Positions 1-13,085 of a stretch of DNA of 64,000 bases are shown one piece after another (positions within the stretch are counted from its first letter, which is position 1; each line of letters opens with the position of its first letter). The translations under genes and the position numbers were made by a program. The DNA is from Leclercia adecarboxylata. GTDB taxonomy: Bacteria > Pseudomonadota > Gammaproteobacteria > Enterobacterales > Enterobacteriaceae. The DNA is taken from assembly GCA_002360945.1 (NCBI GenBank), contig DERO01000036.1, forward strand, positions 205,554-269,553. The letters run 5' to 3'. The notes under the pieces are model-generated. The model saw nothing but the letters and a program-made list of their open reading frames with translations, was not told where the DNA came from and ran no database searches.

Positions 1-25
1 CAATGGCGATGTAGCGAGATGTCAT
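1..25 (-). CDS. dgoK: 2-dehydro-3-deoxygalactonokinase, N-terminal fragment (cut by window edge)
   Basis: Reading the minus strand from position 25 gives M-T-S-R-Y-I-A-I, the expected start of DgoK, which phosphorylates 2-dehydro-3-deoxygalactonate in D-galactonate breakdown. Its ATG overlaps the dgoR stop as ATGA, so the two genes are translationally coupled in one operon. Only eight codons are present. The identification rests on this peptide and on the conserved dgoR-dgoK order. Confidence 0.75.
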
Positions 26-711
26 GTGATTTCCTTCAACCTTCGTGTTGAGCTGGCGATCATGGTTAGCGCCGCCTGCTCTGCCGCATCGCTGTCCTGA
101 TGCCGTATCGCATCGAACAGCGCTTTATGTTCCTGGAGCGTCTTCGGCATGTTGGCCTCATCACCCATCCAGGTTCGTTCAAATACTGCTCGCTGTAGCG
201 AGCTGATCGCCACGCTAAGCTGCTGTAACACCGGGTTATGCACCGACTGCAGCACCGCCTCGTGGTAGCGGATGTCCGCCTCGTTAAAGGCGTCCCGGTT
301 CTGGTTGTTGGCGATCATGTCGTTCAGGGCCGACTCGATCTGCGCCAGGTCGCCGGAGGTGGCACGTTCTGCCGCCCAGCGGGCAATGGCCGGCTCCACC
401 AGGTTTCGTACCTCGCTCATCGCGCCGATCAGCCGCGGGTCGTAGTCGTTTTCCAGCACCCACTGCAGCACGTCGGTATCGAGGTAGTTCCACTGGTTAC
501 GCGGGGCGACAAAGGCGCCGCGATAACGCTTCATTTCAATCAGCCGCTTCGCCATCAGCGAGCGGAACACTTCCCGGATGATGTTGCGCGAGGTTTCAAA
601 CTCCTCACACAGCTCGGCCTCTGCGGGCAGCGGCGAGCCGGGAACGTATTTGCCACCCACGATCTGGGTGCCCAGCGTAATGACGATGCGATCGGTTTTA
701 TTGAGAGTCAT
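22..711 (-). CDS. dgoR: D-galactonate operon repressor, GntR/FadR family
   Basis: A 229-residue regulator, almost identical along its whole length to E. coli DgoR. It represses the dgo genes until galactonate binds. The N-terminal winged helix-turn-helix spans about residues 8-75 and the all-helical FCD effector domain about 95-215; Asp146 and His150 sit in the DIRYH motif where FCD proteins hold a metal or ligand. It is first in its operon, with dgoK overlapping its stop. A perfect palindrome upstream at 821-850 is the likely autoregulatory operator. Confidence 0.95.
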   Translation of the reverse strand: MTLNKTDRIVITLGTQIVGGKYVPGSPLPAEAELCEEFETSRNIIREVFRSLMAKRLIEMKRYRGAFVAPRNQWNYLDTDVLQWVLENDYDPRLIGAMSEVRNLVEPAIARWAAERATSGDLAQIESALNDMIANNQNRDAFNEADIRYHEAVLQSVHNPVLQQLSVAISSLQRAVFERTWMGDEANMPKTLQEHKALFDAIRHQDSDAAEQAALTMIASSTRRLKEIT

Positions 712-820
712 GGAGAGTCCTTGTGCTCTGTATGTCCATCACTACTTTACCGCGACCGCTGAATTTCGCCTCAATTTTGCAGTACAAACGTGATGCCATT
801 CGTCATTGCCGTGGTCGTAA

Positions 821-850
821 TGTAGTACAATCATATAATGTTGTACTACA
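821..850. promoter_or_regulatory. Probable DgoR operator
   Basis: A perfect inverted repeat: TGTAGTACAA at 821-830 and its exact complement at 841-850, separated by 10 bp. It lies about 110 bp upstream of the dgoR start. GntR/FadR repressors bind such palindromes, so assignment to DgoR is by position. A related half-motif, TTGCAGTACAAA, lies near 777-788. Confidence 0.65.
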
Positions 851-911
851 ATCTGGATCACAAAAAGAACAATCAGTGAAAGGAATGTTAAAGGAAGGTT
901 CCTGCGGGGAT

Positions 912-937
912 AAAAAAACCCGCAACGGGTGCGGGTT
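912..937 (-). terminator. Rho-independent terminator of yidA
   Basis: On the minus strand, arms AACCCGCA and TGCGGGTT flank a 5-nt loop and are followed by a run of seven T. It starts 25 bp after the yidA stop. Confidence 0.85.
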
Positions 938-961
938 GTAGGGAAGCTGTTTTGCCAGGTC

Positions 962-1774
962 TTAATTCAGGACAAACTTCTCAATAGCGTATGCCACGCC
1001 GTCTTCGAGGTTGGATTTGGTGACGAAGTTAGCCACCTCTTTCACCGACGGGATCGCGTTCTCCATCGCCACGCCCAGGCCAGCATATTCCAGCATCGCA
1101 ATGTCGTTTTCCTGATCGCCCAGGGTCATGATCTCTTCCGGTTTGATCCCCAGCGCGTCGGCCAGCGACTTCACGCCGGTACCTTTATTGACGCGTTTAT
1201 CGAGGATTTCGAGGAAGTACGGTGCACTTTTCAGCACGGTGTACTTCTCTTTCACCTCCGCCGGGATACGGGCGATGGCCTGATCCAGAATGGCAGGCTC
1301 ATCAATCATCATCACTTTCAGGAACTGGGTCGCCGGATCCATCTTCTCCGCTTCGCAGAACACCAGCGGGATGGTGGCGACGAAGGATTCATGCACCGTG
1401 TAGTAGCTGATGTCGCGGTTGGCGGTGTAGAGCGTGTTGCGGTCGAGGGCGTGGAAGTGCGAGCCCACGTCGCGGGAGAGTTGTTCCAGATAGCGGTAAT
1501 CGTCATAGCTCAGCGCGGTTTGCGCCACCGTGCTGCCGTCGGCGGCTTTCTGCACCAGCGCGCCGTTGTAGGTAATGCAGTAATCACCTGGCTCACTCAT
1601 ATGCAGCTCTTTCAGGTAGCTATGAACGCCTGCGTATGGACGACCGGTGCACAGCACCACGTTCACGCCTTTCGCACGGGCTGCGGCGATGGCGTTTTTA
1701 ACAGCAGGAGAGATAGTGTGGTCTGGCAGCAGCAGCGTGCCGTCCATGTCGATTGCAATGAGTTTGATAGCCAT
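962..1774 (-). CDS. yidA: Sugar phosphatase, HAD superfamily (Cof type)
   Basis: 270 residues, the usual length of YidA, a cytosolic Mg-dependent phosphatase that hydrolyses small phosphorylated sugars such as erythrose 4-phosphate and alpha-glucose 1-phosphate. The N-terminal DMDGT motif gives the nucleophile Asp9 and general acid Asp11. The C-terminal GDQEND motif supplies the metal-binding acidic pair, and the cap domain lies between (type IIB HAD). In E. coli yidA lies between yidX and yidB; both neighbours are missing here and yidA is probably monocistronic. Confidence 0.95.
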   Translation of the reverse strand: MAIKLIAIDMDGTLLLPDHTISPAVKNAIAAARAKGVNVVLCTGRPYAGVHSYLKELHMSEPGDYCITYNGALVQKAADGSTVAQTALSYDDYRYLEQLSRDVGSHFHALDRNTLYTANRDISYYTVHESFVATIPLVFCEAEKMDPATQFLKVMMIDEPAILDQAIARIPAEVKEKYTVLKSAPYFLEILDKRVNKGTGVKSLADALGIKPEEIMTLGDQENDIAMLEYAGLGVAMENAIPSVKEVANFVTKSNLEDGVAYAIEKFVLN

Positions 1775-1889
1775 GAGTTCCCCGGGATAAATGAGTGCTG
1801 CCTCATGCTAACGCGATTAAGCCCACAAAAATAGAGCTACATTGCGCAACAAAAACACCCCTTTTAGGCTCATCCCGGGGAACGACGAC

Positions 1890-2915
1890 TCACTCACGGG
1901 TGAGAACGATTTTCCCAAACGCACCGCGATCCAGATGTTCGAGCGCCTGTTCCAGTTCATCAAAGCGGTAGCGATGCTCAATCACCGGTTTCAGCCCCAT
2001 GATATCAACGGCACGGATGAAATCTTCCAGCGCCCGGCGATGTCCCACGCCAATCCCCTGAATAACCGGGGATTTCAGCAGCAGCTCGCCAGCAGACAGC
2101 GAAATGTCAGTCCCGGCCAGCACGCCAATGACCGATATACGTCCGTGAACGGCAACGGCACGCAGGGAATGCTTCAGGTTCTCCCCACCCACGGTTTCGA
2201 TAATATGGTCGATGCCGCGATCTTGGGTGAGTGCCAGCGTATTTTCAGCCCAGTCGCCTTTCAGCCGGTTGATACCCTGGCTGGCCCCCAGCTTTTTGGC
2301 CAGCGCCAGTTTTTCATCACTTCCCGAGGTGACAAAAACCTCTGCGCCGTGCGCTTTTGCAATTTGCAACGCGAAAATCGCCACGCCGCCTGTCCCTTGC
2401 ACCAGCACCGATTGCCCGGCGCGTAAATGACCGCGCTCCACCAGCGCGAACCATGCGGTAAGCCCTGCGCAGGGTAAGGTGCTGGCCTCTGCGTCATCCA
2501 GAGTCTCCGGAGAGGCCACCAGCGCCTCTTCATTCACAATCACATATTCGGCCAGCATGCCCTGGAAGTATCCGCCGGAGGTTTTATAGGGCAAATTGCG
2601 CGCGTCCGCCTGCGGCTTACCGTCGATCCACTCAGGGAAGAAGGTTGATGTGACGCGCGCGCCGGGTTTGAAACGCGTAACGCCTTCACCAAGGCTATCC
2701 ACCACGCCCGCCATATCCGATCCGGGGGTAAAGGGGAAGGTACGCGAAATCGGCATGATGCCTTCAATGACCAGCTTATCGCGATAGTTGAGCGCGACGG
2801 CATTTACCCGCACGCGAACTTCCCCGGGGCCCGGCTGTGGAACAGGCTCCTGAATAAGTGTGAGGTTTTTGCGCCCGAGGGCGTTCATTGACCAGCGTTG
2901 CATGTTCTCTGTCAT
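1890..2915 (-). CDS. Zinc-independent NAD(P)-dependent alcohol dehydrogenase/quinone reductase-like (MDR family)
   Basis: A 341-residue medium-chain dehydrogenase/reductase. An N-terminal GroES-like fold (about 10-135) is followed by a Rossmann domain with GTGGVA at 174-179. The catalytic-zinc cysteine region of classical alcohol dehydrogenases reads ALNYRD and there is no four-cysteine structural-zinc lobe, so it resembles zinc-free quinone oxidoreductases. The substrate cannot be told. The ATG at 2915 has an AGGAG ribosome-binding site. It diverges from a LysR regulator at 3025, its likely controller. The pair occupies the yidB position of E. coli. Confidence 0.85.
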   Translation of the reverse strand: MTENMQRWSMNALGRKNLTLIQEPVPQPGPGEVRVRVNAVALNYRDKLVIEGIMPISRTFPFTPGSDMAGVVDSLGEGVTRFKPGARVTSTFFPEWIDGKPQADARNLPYKTSGGYFQGMLAEYVIVNEEALVASPETLDDAEASTLPCAGLTAWFALVERGHLRAGQSVLVQGTGGVAIFALQIAKAHGAEVFVTSGSDEKLALAKKLGASQGINRLKGDWAENTLALTQDRGIDHIIETVGGENLKHSLRAVAVHGRISVIGVLAGTDISLSAGELLLKSPVIQGIGVGHRRALEDFIRAVDIMGLKPVIEHRYRFDELEQALEHLDRGAFGKIVLTRE

Positions 2916-3024
2916 TTTATTCTCCTGCCATCAAATGAGCTTCAGTAATGACAGTCTAACGTTGACGCAGAGGCTCCAGTGGCGATAACTTTTCCCACTA
3001 TTGACGCCAAAATGGAGACAATCC

Positions 3025-3972
3025 ATGACCAGTACGCTGAAGGATATTCCCGTTTTTGTGGCCGCCGTTGAGGCGGGAAGTTTTGCGCAGGCTGCAATCC
3101 GTTTGCATTTATCGCGCTCGGCGGTGGGAAAGAGCATCGCCCGGCTTGAAGAGCGTCTGGGGGTACGTCTGTTTCAACGTACAACACGTAGCCAGAGCCT
3201 GACCGATAACGGTGCCCTTTTTTACGAGCGCTGCCTGCGCGCGCTGGAGGAGATTCGTGGCGCAGAATCCCTGCTGGAAACAGGGAAACAGCAGGTGAGT
3301 GGCCGCCTGCGTGTCGCCATGCCGGTCCTGTTTGGTCGGCAGTGCGTTGCCCCGCTGCTGATAGAGCTGGCGCAGGAGCATCCGGGACTTGAACTGGAAA
3401 TGTCATTCAGCGATCGCGTGGTGGATCTGGTGGAGGAAGGGTTTGATATGGCGGTGCGCAACGGCACGCTGGCGGACAGCGCCGCGCTGGTTGCCAGACG
3501 ACTGGGAGAACACAGAATGGTCTTGTGTGCCGCGCCGGACTATCTGATGAAAAAAGGCCAGCCTGAAGCCGTTGCCGATTTACATCAGCATACGGCCATT
3601 AACTATCTGCGGACAGGCCGGGTTTTACCCTGGCAACTCGCGGACAGCGAAGGTGCACCGCAGACAATCATGCCCCGGTCGTCGCTCAATATGGATGATT
3701 TACAAGCGATCTGCGACGCGGCGTTAGCCGGGCACGGTATTGCATGGTTACCCTGCTGGATGGTGCGCCAGGAAATTAAGAATGGAACACTTATCCCGCT
3801 CTTTAAACAGGCGCCGGATGTGCGTTTCGACGTTCATGCAGTCTGGCAGCAGACGCCCCATCTGCCATTGCGGGTGCGAATTGCCATTGATACGCTGGTC
3901 AGCCGTTTACCCTCAGTCATGGCGTTGGATCCGGAAGCGGCTATTCCTGCGCCAATAAAAAAGCCGCGCTAA
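3025..3972 (+). CDS. LysR-family transcriptional regulator
   Basis: 315 residues from the ATG at 3025, which has a GGAG ribosome-binding site 7 nt upstream; an in-frame TTG at 3001 is less likely. The winged HTH (about residues 4-62, with AAIRLHLSRSAVGKSIARLEERLG) is followed by a substrate-binding LysR C-terminal domain. It is read divergently from the dehydrogenase at 2915 with about 109 bp between starts, the usual arrangement for a LysR activator and its target. The inducer is unknown. Its stop codon (3970-3972) lies in the loop of the shared terminator. Confidence 0.88.
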   Translation: MTSTLKDIPVFVAAVEAGSFAQAAIRLHLSRSAVGKSIARLEERLGVRLFQRTTRSQSLTDNGALFYERCLRALEEIRGAESLLETGKQQVSGRLRVAMPVLFGRQCVAPLLIELAQEHPGLELEMSFSDRVVDLVEEGFDMAVRNGTLADSAALVARRLGEHRMVLCAAPDYLMKKGQPEAVADLHQHTAINYLRTGRVLPWQLADSEGAPQTIMPRSSLNMDDLQAICDAALAGHGIAWLPCWMVRQEIKNGTLIPLFKQAPDVRFDVHAVWQQTPHLPLRVRIAIDTLVSRLPSVMALDPEAAIPAPIKKPR

Positions 3973-3985
3973 ATGCGCGGCCTTT
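3957..3985. terminator. Shared terminator between LysR gene and gyrB
   Basis: GCCGCGC (3963-3969) pairs with GCGCGGC (3975-3981) around loop TAAAT. On the minus strand it is followed by six T, a strong terminator for gyrB. On the plus strand the tail CTTTCTGTT is weaker. Confidence 0.85.
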
Positions 3986-4004
3986 CTGTTGCGGGGTAAC
4001 GACA

Positions 4005-7520
<3,516 letters not shown>

Positions 7521-7521
<1 letters not shown>

Positions 7522-8624
7522 TACAGTCTCATTGGCATGACAACATAGGCTGCCGACTGTGATGCGGCATCTTCAATCTGTACGCTCGACACGGAGTCGG
7601 TCAGCAGAATACGCACGTTTTCGCACTTCAGCGCATTCAGCACATCCAGCACGTAGCTGACGTTGAAGCCGATCTCCATTTCGGTGCCCGCCGCATAGGT
7701 GACATCCAGGATCTCTTCTGCCTCTTCCTGCTCCGGGTTGTTCGCCGTAATTTTCAGCTGATTTTCGCTGACATACAGGCGCACGCCGCGGAACTTCTCG
7801 TTGGAGAGGATCGCCGCACGGGCAAAGGCCTGCTTGAGGATATCGCAGCCCGCTTCCAGCGTTTTGTCCGGGTTCTTCGGCAATACGCGACGATAGTCCG
7901 GGAAGCGACCATCCACCAGCTTGGAGGTAAAGATGAAATCACCGACGTGAGCGCGGATGTTGTTGCTGCCAATCTGCACGCGCAGCGGGGTTTCGCCGCC
8001 GTCGAGCATACGCATCAGCTCAATCACGCCTTTACGCGGTACGATCACCGAATGGTTCGGCAGGCTCACGCCAATCGGCATGGAGCAGACCGCCAGGCGG
8101 TGGCCGTCGGTGGCCACGGTGCGCAGCTCTTCACCTTCGGTTTCGAACAGCATGCCGTTCAGGTAGTAACGAACGTCCTGATGCGCCATCGAGAACTGGG
8201 TGGCTTCAATCAGGCGCTTCATGGTCGCCTGCGGCAGGGTGAATTCAACTTCGCTCTGCCAGTCATCGAGGTTCGGGAAGTCGATAGCCGGGAGCGTGGA
8301 GAGCGAGAAGCGGCTGCGGCCAGAGCGCACCAGCATGCGGTCACCCTCCAGCTGCACGGCGATCTCAGCCCCTTCAGGCAGGCCACGGCAGATATCAAAG
8401 AACTTACGCGCCGGAACGGTAGTGGCGCCCGCTTCGTGAGGCTGAGAAAGCGTCACGCGTGCGACCATTTCCATCTCGAGATCGGTGCCGGTTAAAGACA
8501 GCGCACCGTCTGCAACCTGCAGCAGCAGGTTACCGAGAATAGGCAGCGTTGGGCGGCCGCCTAAGGGGCCACTCACCTGTTGCAGCGGTTTTAATAAGTG
8601 TTCACGTTCAACGGTAAATTTCAT
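7521..8624 (-). CDS. dnaN: DNA polymerase III sliding clamp (beta subunit)
   Basis: 367 residues forming three repeated clamp domains; the dimer encircles DNA and tethers polymerase III and other clamp-binding proteins. The sequence follows E. coli DnaN closely and ends in VVMPMRL, which lines the hydrophobic partner-binding pocket. It is one residue longer than E. coli, in the segment [11 protein letters not shown], a surface loop. It starts 4 nt after dnaA and overlaps recF by 1 nt. Confidence 0.98.
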
Positions 8625-8628
8625 AGCG

Positions 8629-10029
8629 TCACGAAGATAATGTTCTGATTAAATTGGAGAAGTCTTCTTTTATGTCGTGGCTTTCTTCACGCAGCTGCTC
8701 GATCTTACGACAGGCGTGCAGCACGGTAGTGTGGTCACGGCCACCAAACGCATCGCCGATTTCCGGCAGGCTGTGGTTGGTCAGTTCCTTTGCCAGCGCC
8801 ATCGCCATCTGACGCGGTCTCGCCACCGAGCGGGAACGACGTTTGGACAGCAGGTCCGCCACTTTAATTTTGTAGTACTCCGCCACCGTCTTCTGAATAT
8901 TGTCGATGGTGACCAGTTTTTCCTGCAATGCCAGCAGATCGCGCAGCGCTTCACGCACGAAATCGATGGTGATCGCCCGTCCGGTGAAGTTGGCGTTAGC
9001 GATCACGCGGTTCAGTGCCCCTTCCAGCTCACGGACGTTGGAACGCAGGCGTTTGGCAATAAAGAACGCCACCTCGCCCGGCAGACGAATGTCGTTCTCG
9101 TCGGCCTTTTTCATCAGGATCGCCACGCGGGTTTCCAGCTCTGGCGGTTCGATCGCCACGGTCAGGCCCCAGCCGAAGCGGGATTTCAGACGATCCTCAA
9201 CCCCGTTGATCTCTTTGGGATAGCGATCCGAGGTCAAAATGATCTGCTGATTACCTTCCAGCAGGGCATTAAAGGTGTGGAAAAACTCTTCCTGGGATCG
9301 TTCTTTATTGGCAAAGAATTGAATGTCATCGATCAGCAGTGCATCAACGGAGCGGTAGTAGCGTTTAAACTCTTCGATCGCGTTGTTTTGCAGGGCTTTA
9401 ACCATGTCCTGAACGAAGCGCTCGGAGTGCATATACACCACTTTAGCATTCGGCTTACGCGCCACGATGCCATTACCGACCGCGTGCAGCAGGTGCGTTT
9501 TACCCAGACCGGTGCCGCCATAAAGGAACAGCGGGTTATAGGCGCCGCCGGGGTTATCGGCTACCTGACGGGCCGCCGCGCGCGCCAGCTGGTTCGATTT
9601 ACCTTCGACGAAGTTATCAAAGGTGTGTTTGACGTTAACGTTAGAGCGGTATGTCGGCTCTGCCGGGGCCGGGACGTTATCCCAGCCTGAGCGCGGCGCA
9701 GGGGCGACGCGCGGCATCTGAACCTGCGCGGTTTGCGCGGGCGCAGCGGCGACGTTTACGGTCTCTTTGAGGGTTTGGGTGACCGGTTTAGTGCCCACTT
9801 CAAAACGCAGCTGTGGGGCATCGGTACCGCAAAATTCATTTAGCAGTCCATTGATGTTATTGAGGTATTTGTCCCTGACCCAATCGAGCACAAAACGGTT
9901 TGGCGCATACAAAGCCAGCGTGTTATCGCTCAGTTCCGCCTGCAACGGGCGGATCCACATACTGAATTCTGTGGCTGGTAACTCATCCTGCAATCGGGCA
10001 AGACACTGCTGCCAAAGCGAAAGTGACAC
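8629..10029 (-). CDS. dnaA: Chromosomal replication initiator DnaA
   Basis: 466 residues from GTG at 10029, which has a GGAG ribosome-binding site and gives the E. coli start MSLSLWQQ; a GTG four codons upstream is open but is not the family start. DnaA-ATP binds the boxes in oriC and melts the AT-rich repeats. Domain I (1-85) binds DnaB/DiaA and the linker is variable. The AAA+ domain has Walker [10 protein letters not shown] and Walker [10 protein letters not shown]. Domain IV contains the DnaA signature ending [15 protein letters not shown]. First gene of the dnaA-dnaN-recF-gyrB operon, with a DnaA box in its control region. Confidence 0.98.
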   Translation of the reverse strand: MSLSLWQQCLARLQDELPATEFSMWIRPLQAELSDNTLALYAPNRFVLDWVRDKYLNNINGLLNEFCGTDAPQLRFEVGTKPVTQTLKETVNVAAAPAQTAQVQMPRVAPAPRSGWDNVPAPAEPTYRSNVNVKHTFDNFVEGKSNQLARAAARQVADNPGGAYNPLFLYGGTGLGKTHLLHAVGNGIVARKPNAKVVYMHSERFVQDMVKALQNNAIEEFKRYYRSVDALLIDDIQFFANKERSQEEFFHTFNALLEGNQQIILTSDRYPKEINGVEDRLKSRFGWGLTVAIEPPELETRVAILMKKADENDIRLPGEVAFFIAKRLRSNVRELEGALNRVIANANFTGRAITIDFVREALRDLLALQEKLVTIDNIQKTVAEYYKIKVADLLSKRRSRSVARPRQMAMALAKELTNHSLPEIGDAFGGRDHTTVLHACRKIEQLREESHDIKEDFSNLIRTLSS

Positions 10030-10179
10030 GGCGGACTCCACTCGAACATAAAAAGAAAGCTATTGAATAGTCATGATTGTAGACACACGTCGAAAAGACC
10101 CGGCGTTTAAGGGGGACGTGCGAACCGCTCTTTGCGGTTTTTGTCCGACCAGGATCCTGGGATCCGATCAGGACCGCGG

Positions 10180-10185
10180 ATCATA
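10180..10185 (-). promoter_or_regulatory. Probable dnaA promoter (dnaAp2-like -10)
   Basis: The minus strand has GGCTATGATCCGCGG with TATGAT as a good -10; the flanking sequence matches the E. coli dnaAp2 region base for base over much of its length. No strong -35 is visible. A DnaA box about 50 bp upstream fits autorepression. Confidence 0.55.
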
Positions 10186-10233
10186 GCCTAAACTGAGCCA
10201 GAGATCTTCTGTTTCTCACAGTTTCTTCCCGAT

Positions 10234-10242
10234 TTATCCACA
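10234..10242 (+). promoter_or_regulatory. DnaA box in the dnaA-rpmH control region
   Basis: A perfect consensus TTATCCACA between the dnaA promoters, at the place of the E. coli autoregulatory box. Several GATC sites cluster around it (10153-10370), as expected for Dam/SeqA-sensitive dnaA expression. Confidence 0.85.
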
Positions 10243-10373
10243 GGAGGATCGAAACGGGGTAAGTGTAAACGATCCTGACGGAGCACCCCCACGATTTAGG
10301 CCGCATATTGGAAAAATTAATGAGTAAAGACGATTTTTTGCTGAAATGATCTAACGAAGATCCTGGACGATCC

Positions 10374-10401
10374 TTGCGATTTGCCCTGGAGCCCGTATAA
10401 T
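10374..10401 (+). promoter_or_regulatory. Upstream promoter for rpmH-rnpA
   Basis: TTGCGA (10374-10379), 16-bp spacer, perfect TATAAT (10396-10401), reading toward rpmH. Spacing and hexamers fit sigma-70. It would give a leader of over 200 nt. Confidence 0.6.
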
Positions 10402-10499
10402 TCCCCACCCGTCGCGTGGGACTTGAACACCTGCGTCTGACGCTGCTCAATTTGCACGCTAAAAACGTGCGGAAAGACGCGGGAAATAAGGAAAGAGAA

Positions 10500-10528
10500 T
10501 TGACTCTGGAGTGTACAATTATTACAAT
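10500..10528 (+). promoter_or_regulatory. Main promoter of rpmH-rnpA
   Basis: TTGACT (10500-10505), 17-bp spacer, TACAAT (10523-10528): near-consensus sigma-70, about 100 bp upstream of the rpmH start. Confidence 0.8.
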
Positions 10529-10618
10529 CCGGCCTCTTTAATCACCCATGGCTTCGGCGTCCATTGTTCGTTATTCGTTCGGACACCATAAAAAGTCATT
10601 GAATTTATTCAAGTTTAG

Positions 10619-10771
<153 letters not shown>

Positions 10772-10787
10772 TTAAGCTAACCCCTGC

Positions 10788-11147
10788 GTGGTTAAGCTAG
10801 CATTTCCCAGGGAGTTACGTTTGTTAACTCCCACTCATTTCACTTTCGTCTTCCAGCAGCCACAACGGGCTGGCACGCCGCAAATCACCATCCTCGGCCG
10901 CCAAAATTCGCTGGGGCATCCCCGTATCGGTCTCACTGTCGCCAAGAAAAACGTTAAGCGTGCGCACGAACGCAATCGGATTAAACGTCTGACGCGTGAA
11001 AGCTTCCGTTTACGTCAACATGAACTGCCTTCAATGGATTTCGTGGTGGTGGCTAAAAAAGGGGTTGCCGACCTCGATAACCGTGCTCTCTCGGAAGCGT
11101 TGGAAAAATTATGGCGCCGCCACTGTCGCCTGGCTCACGGGTCCTGA
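10788..11147 (+). CDS. rnpA: Ribonuclease P protein component (C5)
   Basis: 119 residues from a GTG start, identical in length to E. coli C5. It assists the catalytic RNA (rnpB) in removing 5' leaders from tRNA precursors. The RNR signature is clear in [22 protein letters not shown]. Its 3' end overlaps yidD by 37 nt in another frame, as in E. coli. Confidence 0.97.
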   Translation: MVKLAFPRELRLLTPTHFTFVFQQPQRAGTPQITILGRQNSLGHPRIGLTVAKKNVKRAHERNRIKRLTRESFRLRQHELPSMDFVVVAKKGVADLDNRALSEALEKLWRRHCRLAHGS

Positions 11148-11368
11148 TCGGCCTTATCCGGGTCTATCAACGCCTGATTAGTCCGCTACTCGGGCCACAC
11201 TGCCGTTTCACACCGACATGCTCAAGCTACGGAATTGAGGCATTGCGCAGGTTTGGTGTGATAAAAGGCAGTTGGTTGACGGTGAAACGCGTATTAAAAT
11301 GCCACCCTTTACACCCAGGTGGAGACGATCCCGTCCCTCCAGGACCTTTTGATACCAGAGAACACTAA
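11111..11368 (+). CDS. yidD: Membrane protein insertion efficiency factor YidD
   Basis: 85 residues, matching E. coli YidD almost everywhere. It is an inner-membrane-associated protein thought to help YidC/Sec insert membrane proteins. An amphipathic N-terminus ([18 protein letters not shown]) is followed by the family motif [10 protein letters not shown] and by KCHPLHPGG. It begins inside rnpA and ends 2 nt before yidC. Confidence 0.96.
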   Translation: MAPPLSPGSRVLIGLIRVYQRLISPLLGPHCRFTPTCSSYGIEALRRFGVIKGSWLTVKRVLKCHPLHPGGDDPVPPGPFDTREH

Positions 11369-11370
11369 CG

Positions 11371-13011
11371 ATGGATTCGCAACGCAATCTTCTTATCATC
11401 GCTTTGTTGTTCGTGTCTTTCATGATCTTCCAGGCTTGGGAGCAGGATAAAAATCCTCAACCTCAGCAGCAGGTCACGCAGACAACGACCACCGCAGCGG
11501 GTAGCGCCGCCGACCAGGGCGTACCGGCCAGTGGCCAGGGTAAACTGATTACGGTTAAGACCGATGTGCTTGAGCTGACTATCAACACCCGTGGTGGTGA
11601 TGTTGAGCAAGCGCTGCTGGTAACTTACCCGAAAGAGCTCGGTTCTAACGAGCCGTTCCAGTTACTGGAAACCACGCCGCAGTTTATCTATCAGGCACAG
11701 AGCGGTCTGACCGGTCGTGATGGCCCGGATAACCCGGCTAATGGCGCACGTCCACTGTATAACGTCGATAAAGATGCGTTTGTACTGGCTGATGGCCAGA
11801 ACGAAATCGCGATCCCGATGACTTACACCGATGCAGCGGGCAACACCTTCACCAAAACCTTCACCCTGAAACGCGGTGAGTTTGCGGTGAACGTGGGCTA
11901 TAGCGTGCAGAACACCGGCGCGAAACCGCTGGAGCTCTCCACCTTTGGTCAGCTGAAGCAAACCATCAATCTGCCGACGCACCGTGACACCGGAAGCAAC
12001 AACTTCGCGTTGCATACCTTCCGTGGCGCAGCGTACTCCACGCCGGATACCAAGTACGAGAAATACAAATTCGACACCATCGCCGATAACGAAAACCTGA
12101 ACGTCAGCTCGAAAGGCGGTTGGGTGGCGATGCTGCAACAGTATTTCGCGACCGCATGGGTGCCGAATAACGCGGGTTCCAATAATTTCTATACCGCTAA
12201 CCTGAACGGCGTTGCCGCTATCGGCTATAAGTCTGAGCCGGTTCTGGTTCAGCCGGGTCAAACCGGTACGCTGGGCAGCACCCTGTGGGTCGGTCCGGAA
12301 ATCCAGGACAAAATGGCTGCCGTGGCACCGCACCTGGATCTGACCGTAGACTACGGTTGGTTGTGGTTCATCTCTCAGCCGCTGTTCAAACTGCTGAAGT
12401 TCATCCACAGCTTCCTGGGTAACTGGGGCTTCTCCATCATCGTTATCACCTTCATCGTTCGTGGCATCATGTACCCGCTGACCAAAGCGCAGTACACCTC
12501 CATGGCGAAGATGCGTATGCTGCAGCCGAAGATTGCGGCGATGCGTGAGCGTCTGGGCGATGACAAACAGCGTCAGAGCCAGGAGATGATGGCCCTGTAT
12601 AAAGCCGAGAAAGTGAACCCACTGGGTGGCTGCTTCCCGCTGCTGATCCAGATGCCAATCTTCCTTGCGCTGTACTACATGCTGATGGGCTCCGTTGAGC
12701 TGCGCCATGCGCCGTTCGCACTGTGGATCCATGACCTGTCCGCACAGGACCCGTACTACATCCTGCCGATCCTGATGGGCGTGACGATGTTCTTCATCCA
12801 GAAGATGTCGCCAACCACCGTGACCGACCCGATGCAGCAGAAGATCATGACCTTTATGCCGGTCATCTTTACCGTGTTCTTCCTGTGGTTCCCGTCAGGT
12901 CTGGTGCTGTACTATATCGTCAGCAACCTGGTAACCATCCTTCAGCAGCAGCTGATCTACCGTGGTCTGGAAAAACGTGGCCTGCATAGCCGCGAGAAGA
13001 AAAATTCCTGA
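11371..13011 (+). CDS. yidC: Membrane protein insertase YidC
   Basis: 546 residues (548 in E. coli). It inserts and folds inner-membrane proteins, alone or with SecYEG; AtpE encoded at 43248 is a classic substrate. An N-terminal membrane segment (about 6-22) is followed by the large periplasmic P1 domain. The five-helix insertase core starts near residue 340, with the conserved groove arginine in [10 protein letters not shown], and the protein ends in a basic tail. It lies 2 nt after yidD. Confidence 0.98.
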   Translation: MDSQRNLLIIALLFVSFMIFQAWEQDKNPQPQQQVTQTTTTAAGSAADQGVPASGQGKLITVKTDVLELTINTRGGDVEQALLVTYPKELGSNEPFQLLETTPQFIYQAQSGLTGRDGPDNPANGARPLYNVDKDAFVLADGQNEIAIPMTYTDAAGNTFTKTFTLKRGEFAVNVGYSVQNTGAKPLELSTFGQLKQTINLPTHRDTGSNNFALHTFRGAAYSTPDTKYEKYKFDTIADNENLNVSSKGGWVAMLQQYFATAWVPNNAGSNNFYTANLNGVAAIGYKSEPVLVQPGQTGTLGSTLWVGPEIQDKMAAVAPHLDLTVDYGWLWFISQPLFKLLKFIHSFLGNWGFSIIVITFIVRGIMYPLTKAQYTSMAKMRMLQPKIAAMRERLGDDKQRQSQEMMALYKAEKVNPLGGCFPLLIQMPIFLALYYMLMGSVELRHAPFALWIHDLSAQDPYYILPILMGVTMFFIQKMSPTTVTDPMQQKIMTFMPVIFTVFFLWFPSGLVLYYIVSNLVTILQQQLIYRGLEKRGLHSREKKNS

Positions 13012-13035
13012 TTCGGTGTAAGCCGTAGCTAAAAT

Positions 13036-13062
13036 AAAGGCGGTCATCAGACCGCCTTTTTT
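13036..13062 (+). terminator. Terminator after yidC
   Basis: AAAGGCGGTC and GACCGCCTTT form a perfect 10-bp stem around ATCA, followed by T residues. It separates yidC from mnmE, 23 bp downstream, so mnmE needs readthrough or its own promoter. Confidence 0.85.
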
Positions 13063-13085
13063 ATTGTCATTTGATGAGACAAACC

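Noticed and set aside
238..762. Long plus-strand ORF opposite dgoR
   Set aside because: Antisense shadow of a clearly conserved gene; no known protein pattern and no ribosome-binding site.
11662..12732. 356-codon ORF antisense to yidC
   Set aside because: Shadow of yidC; no domain recognised.
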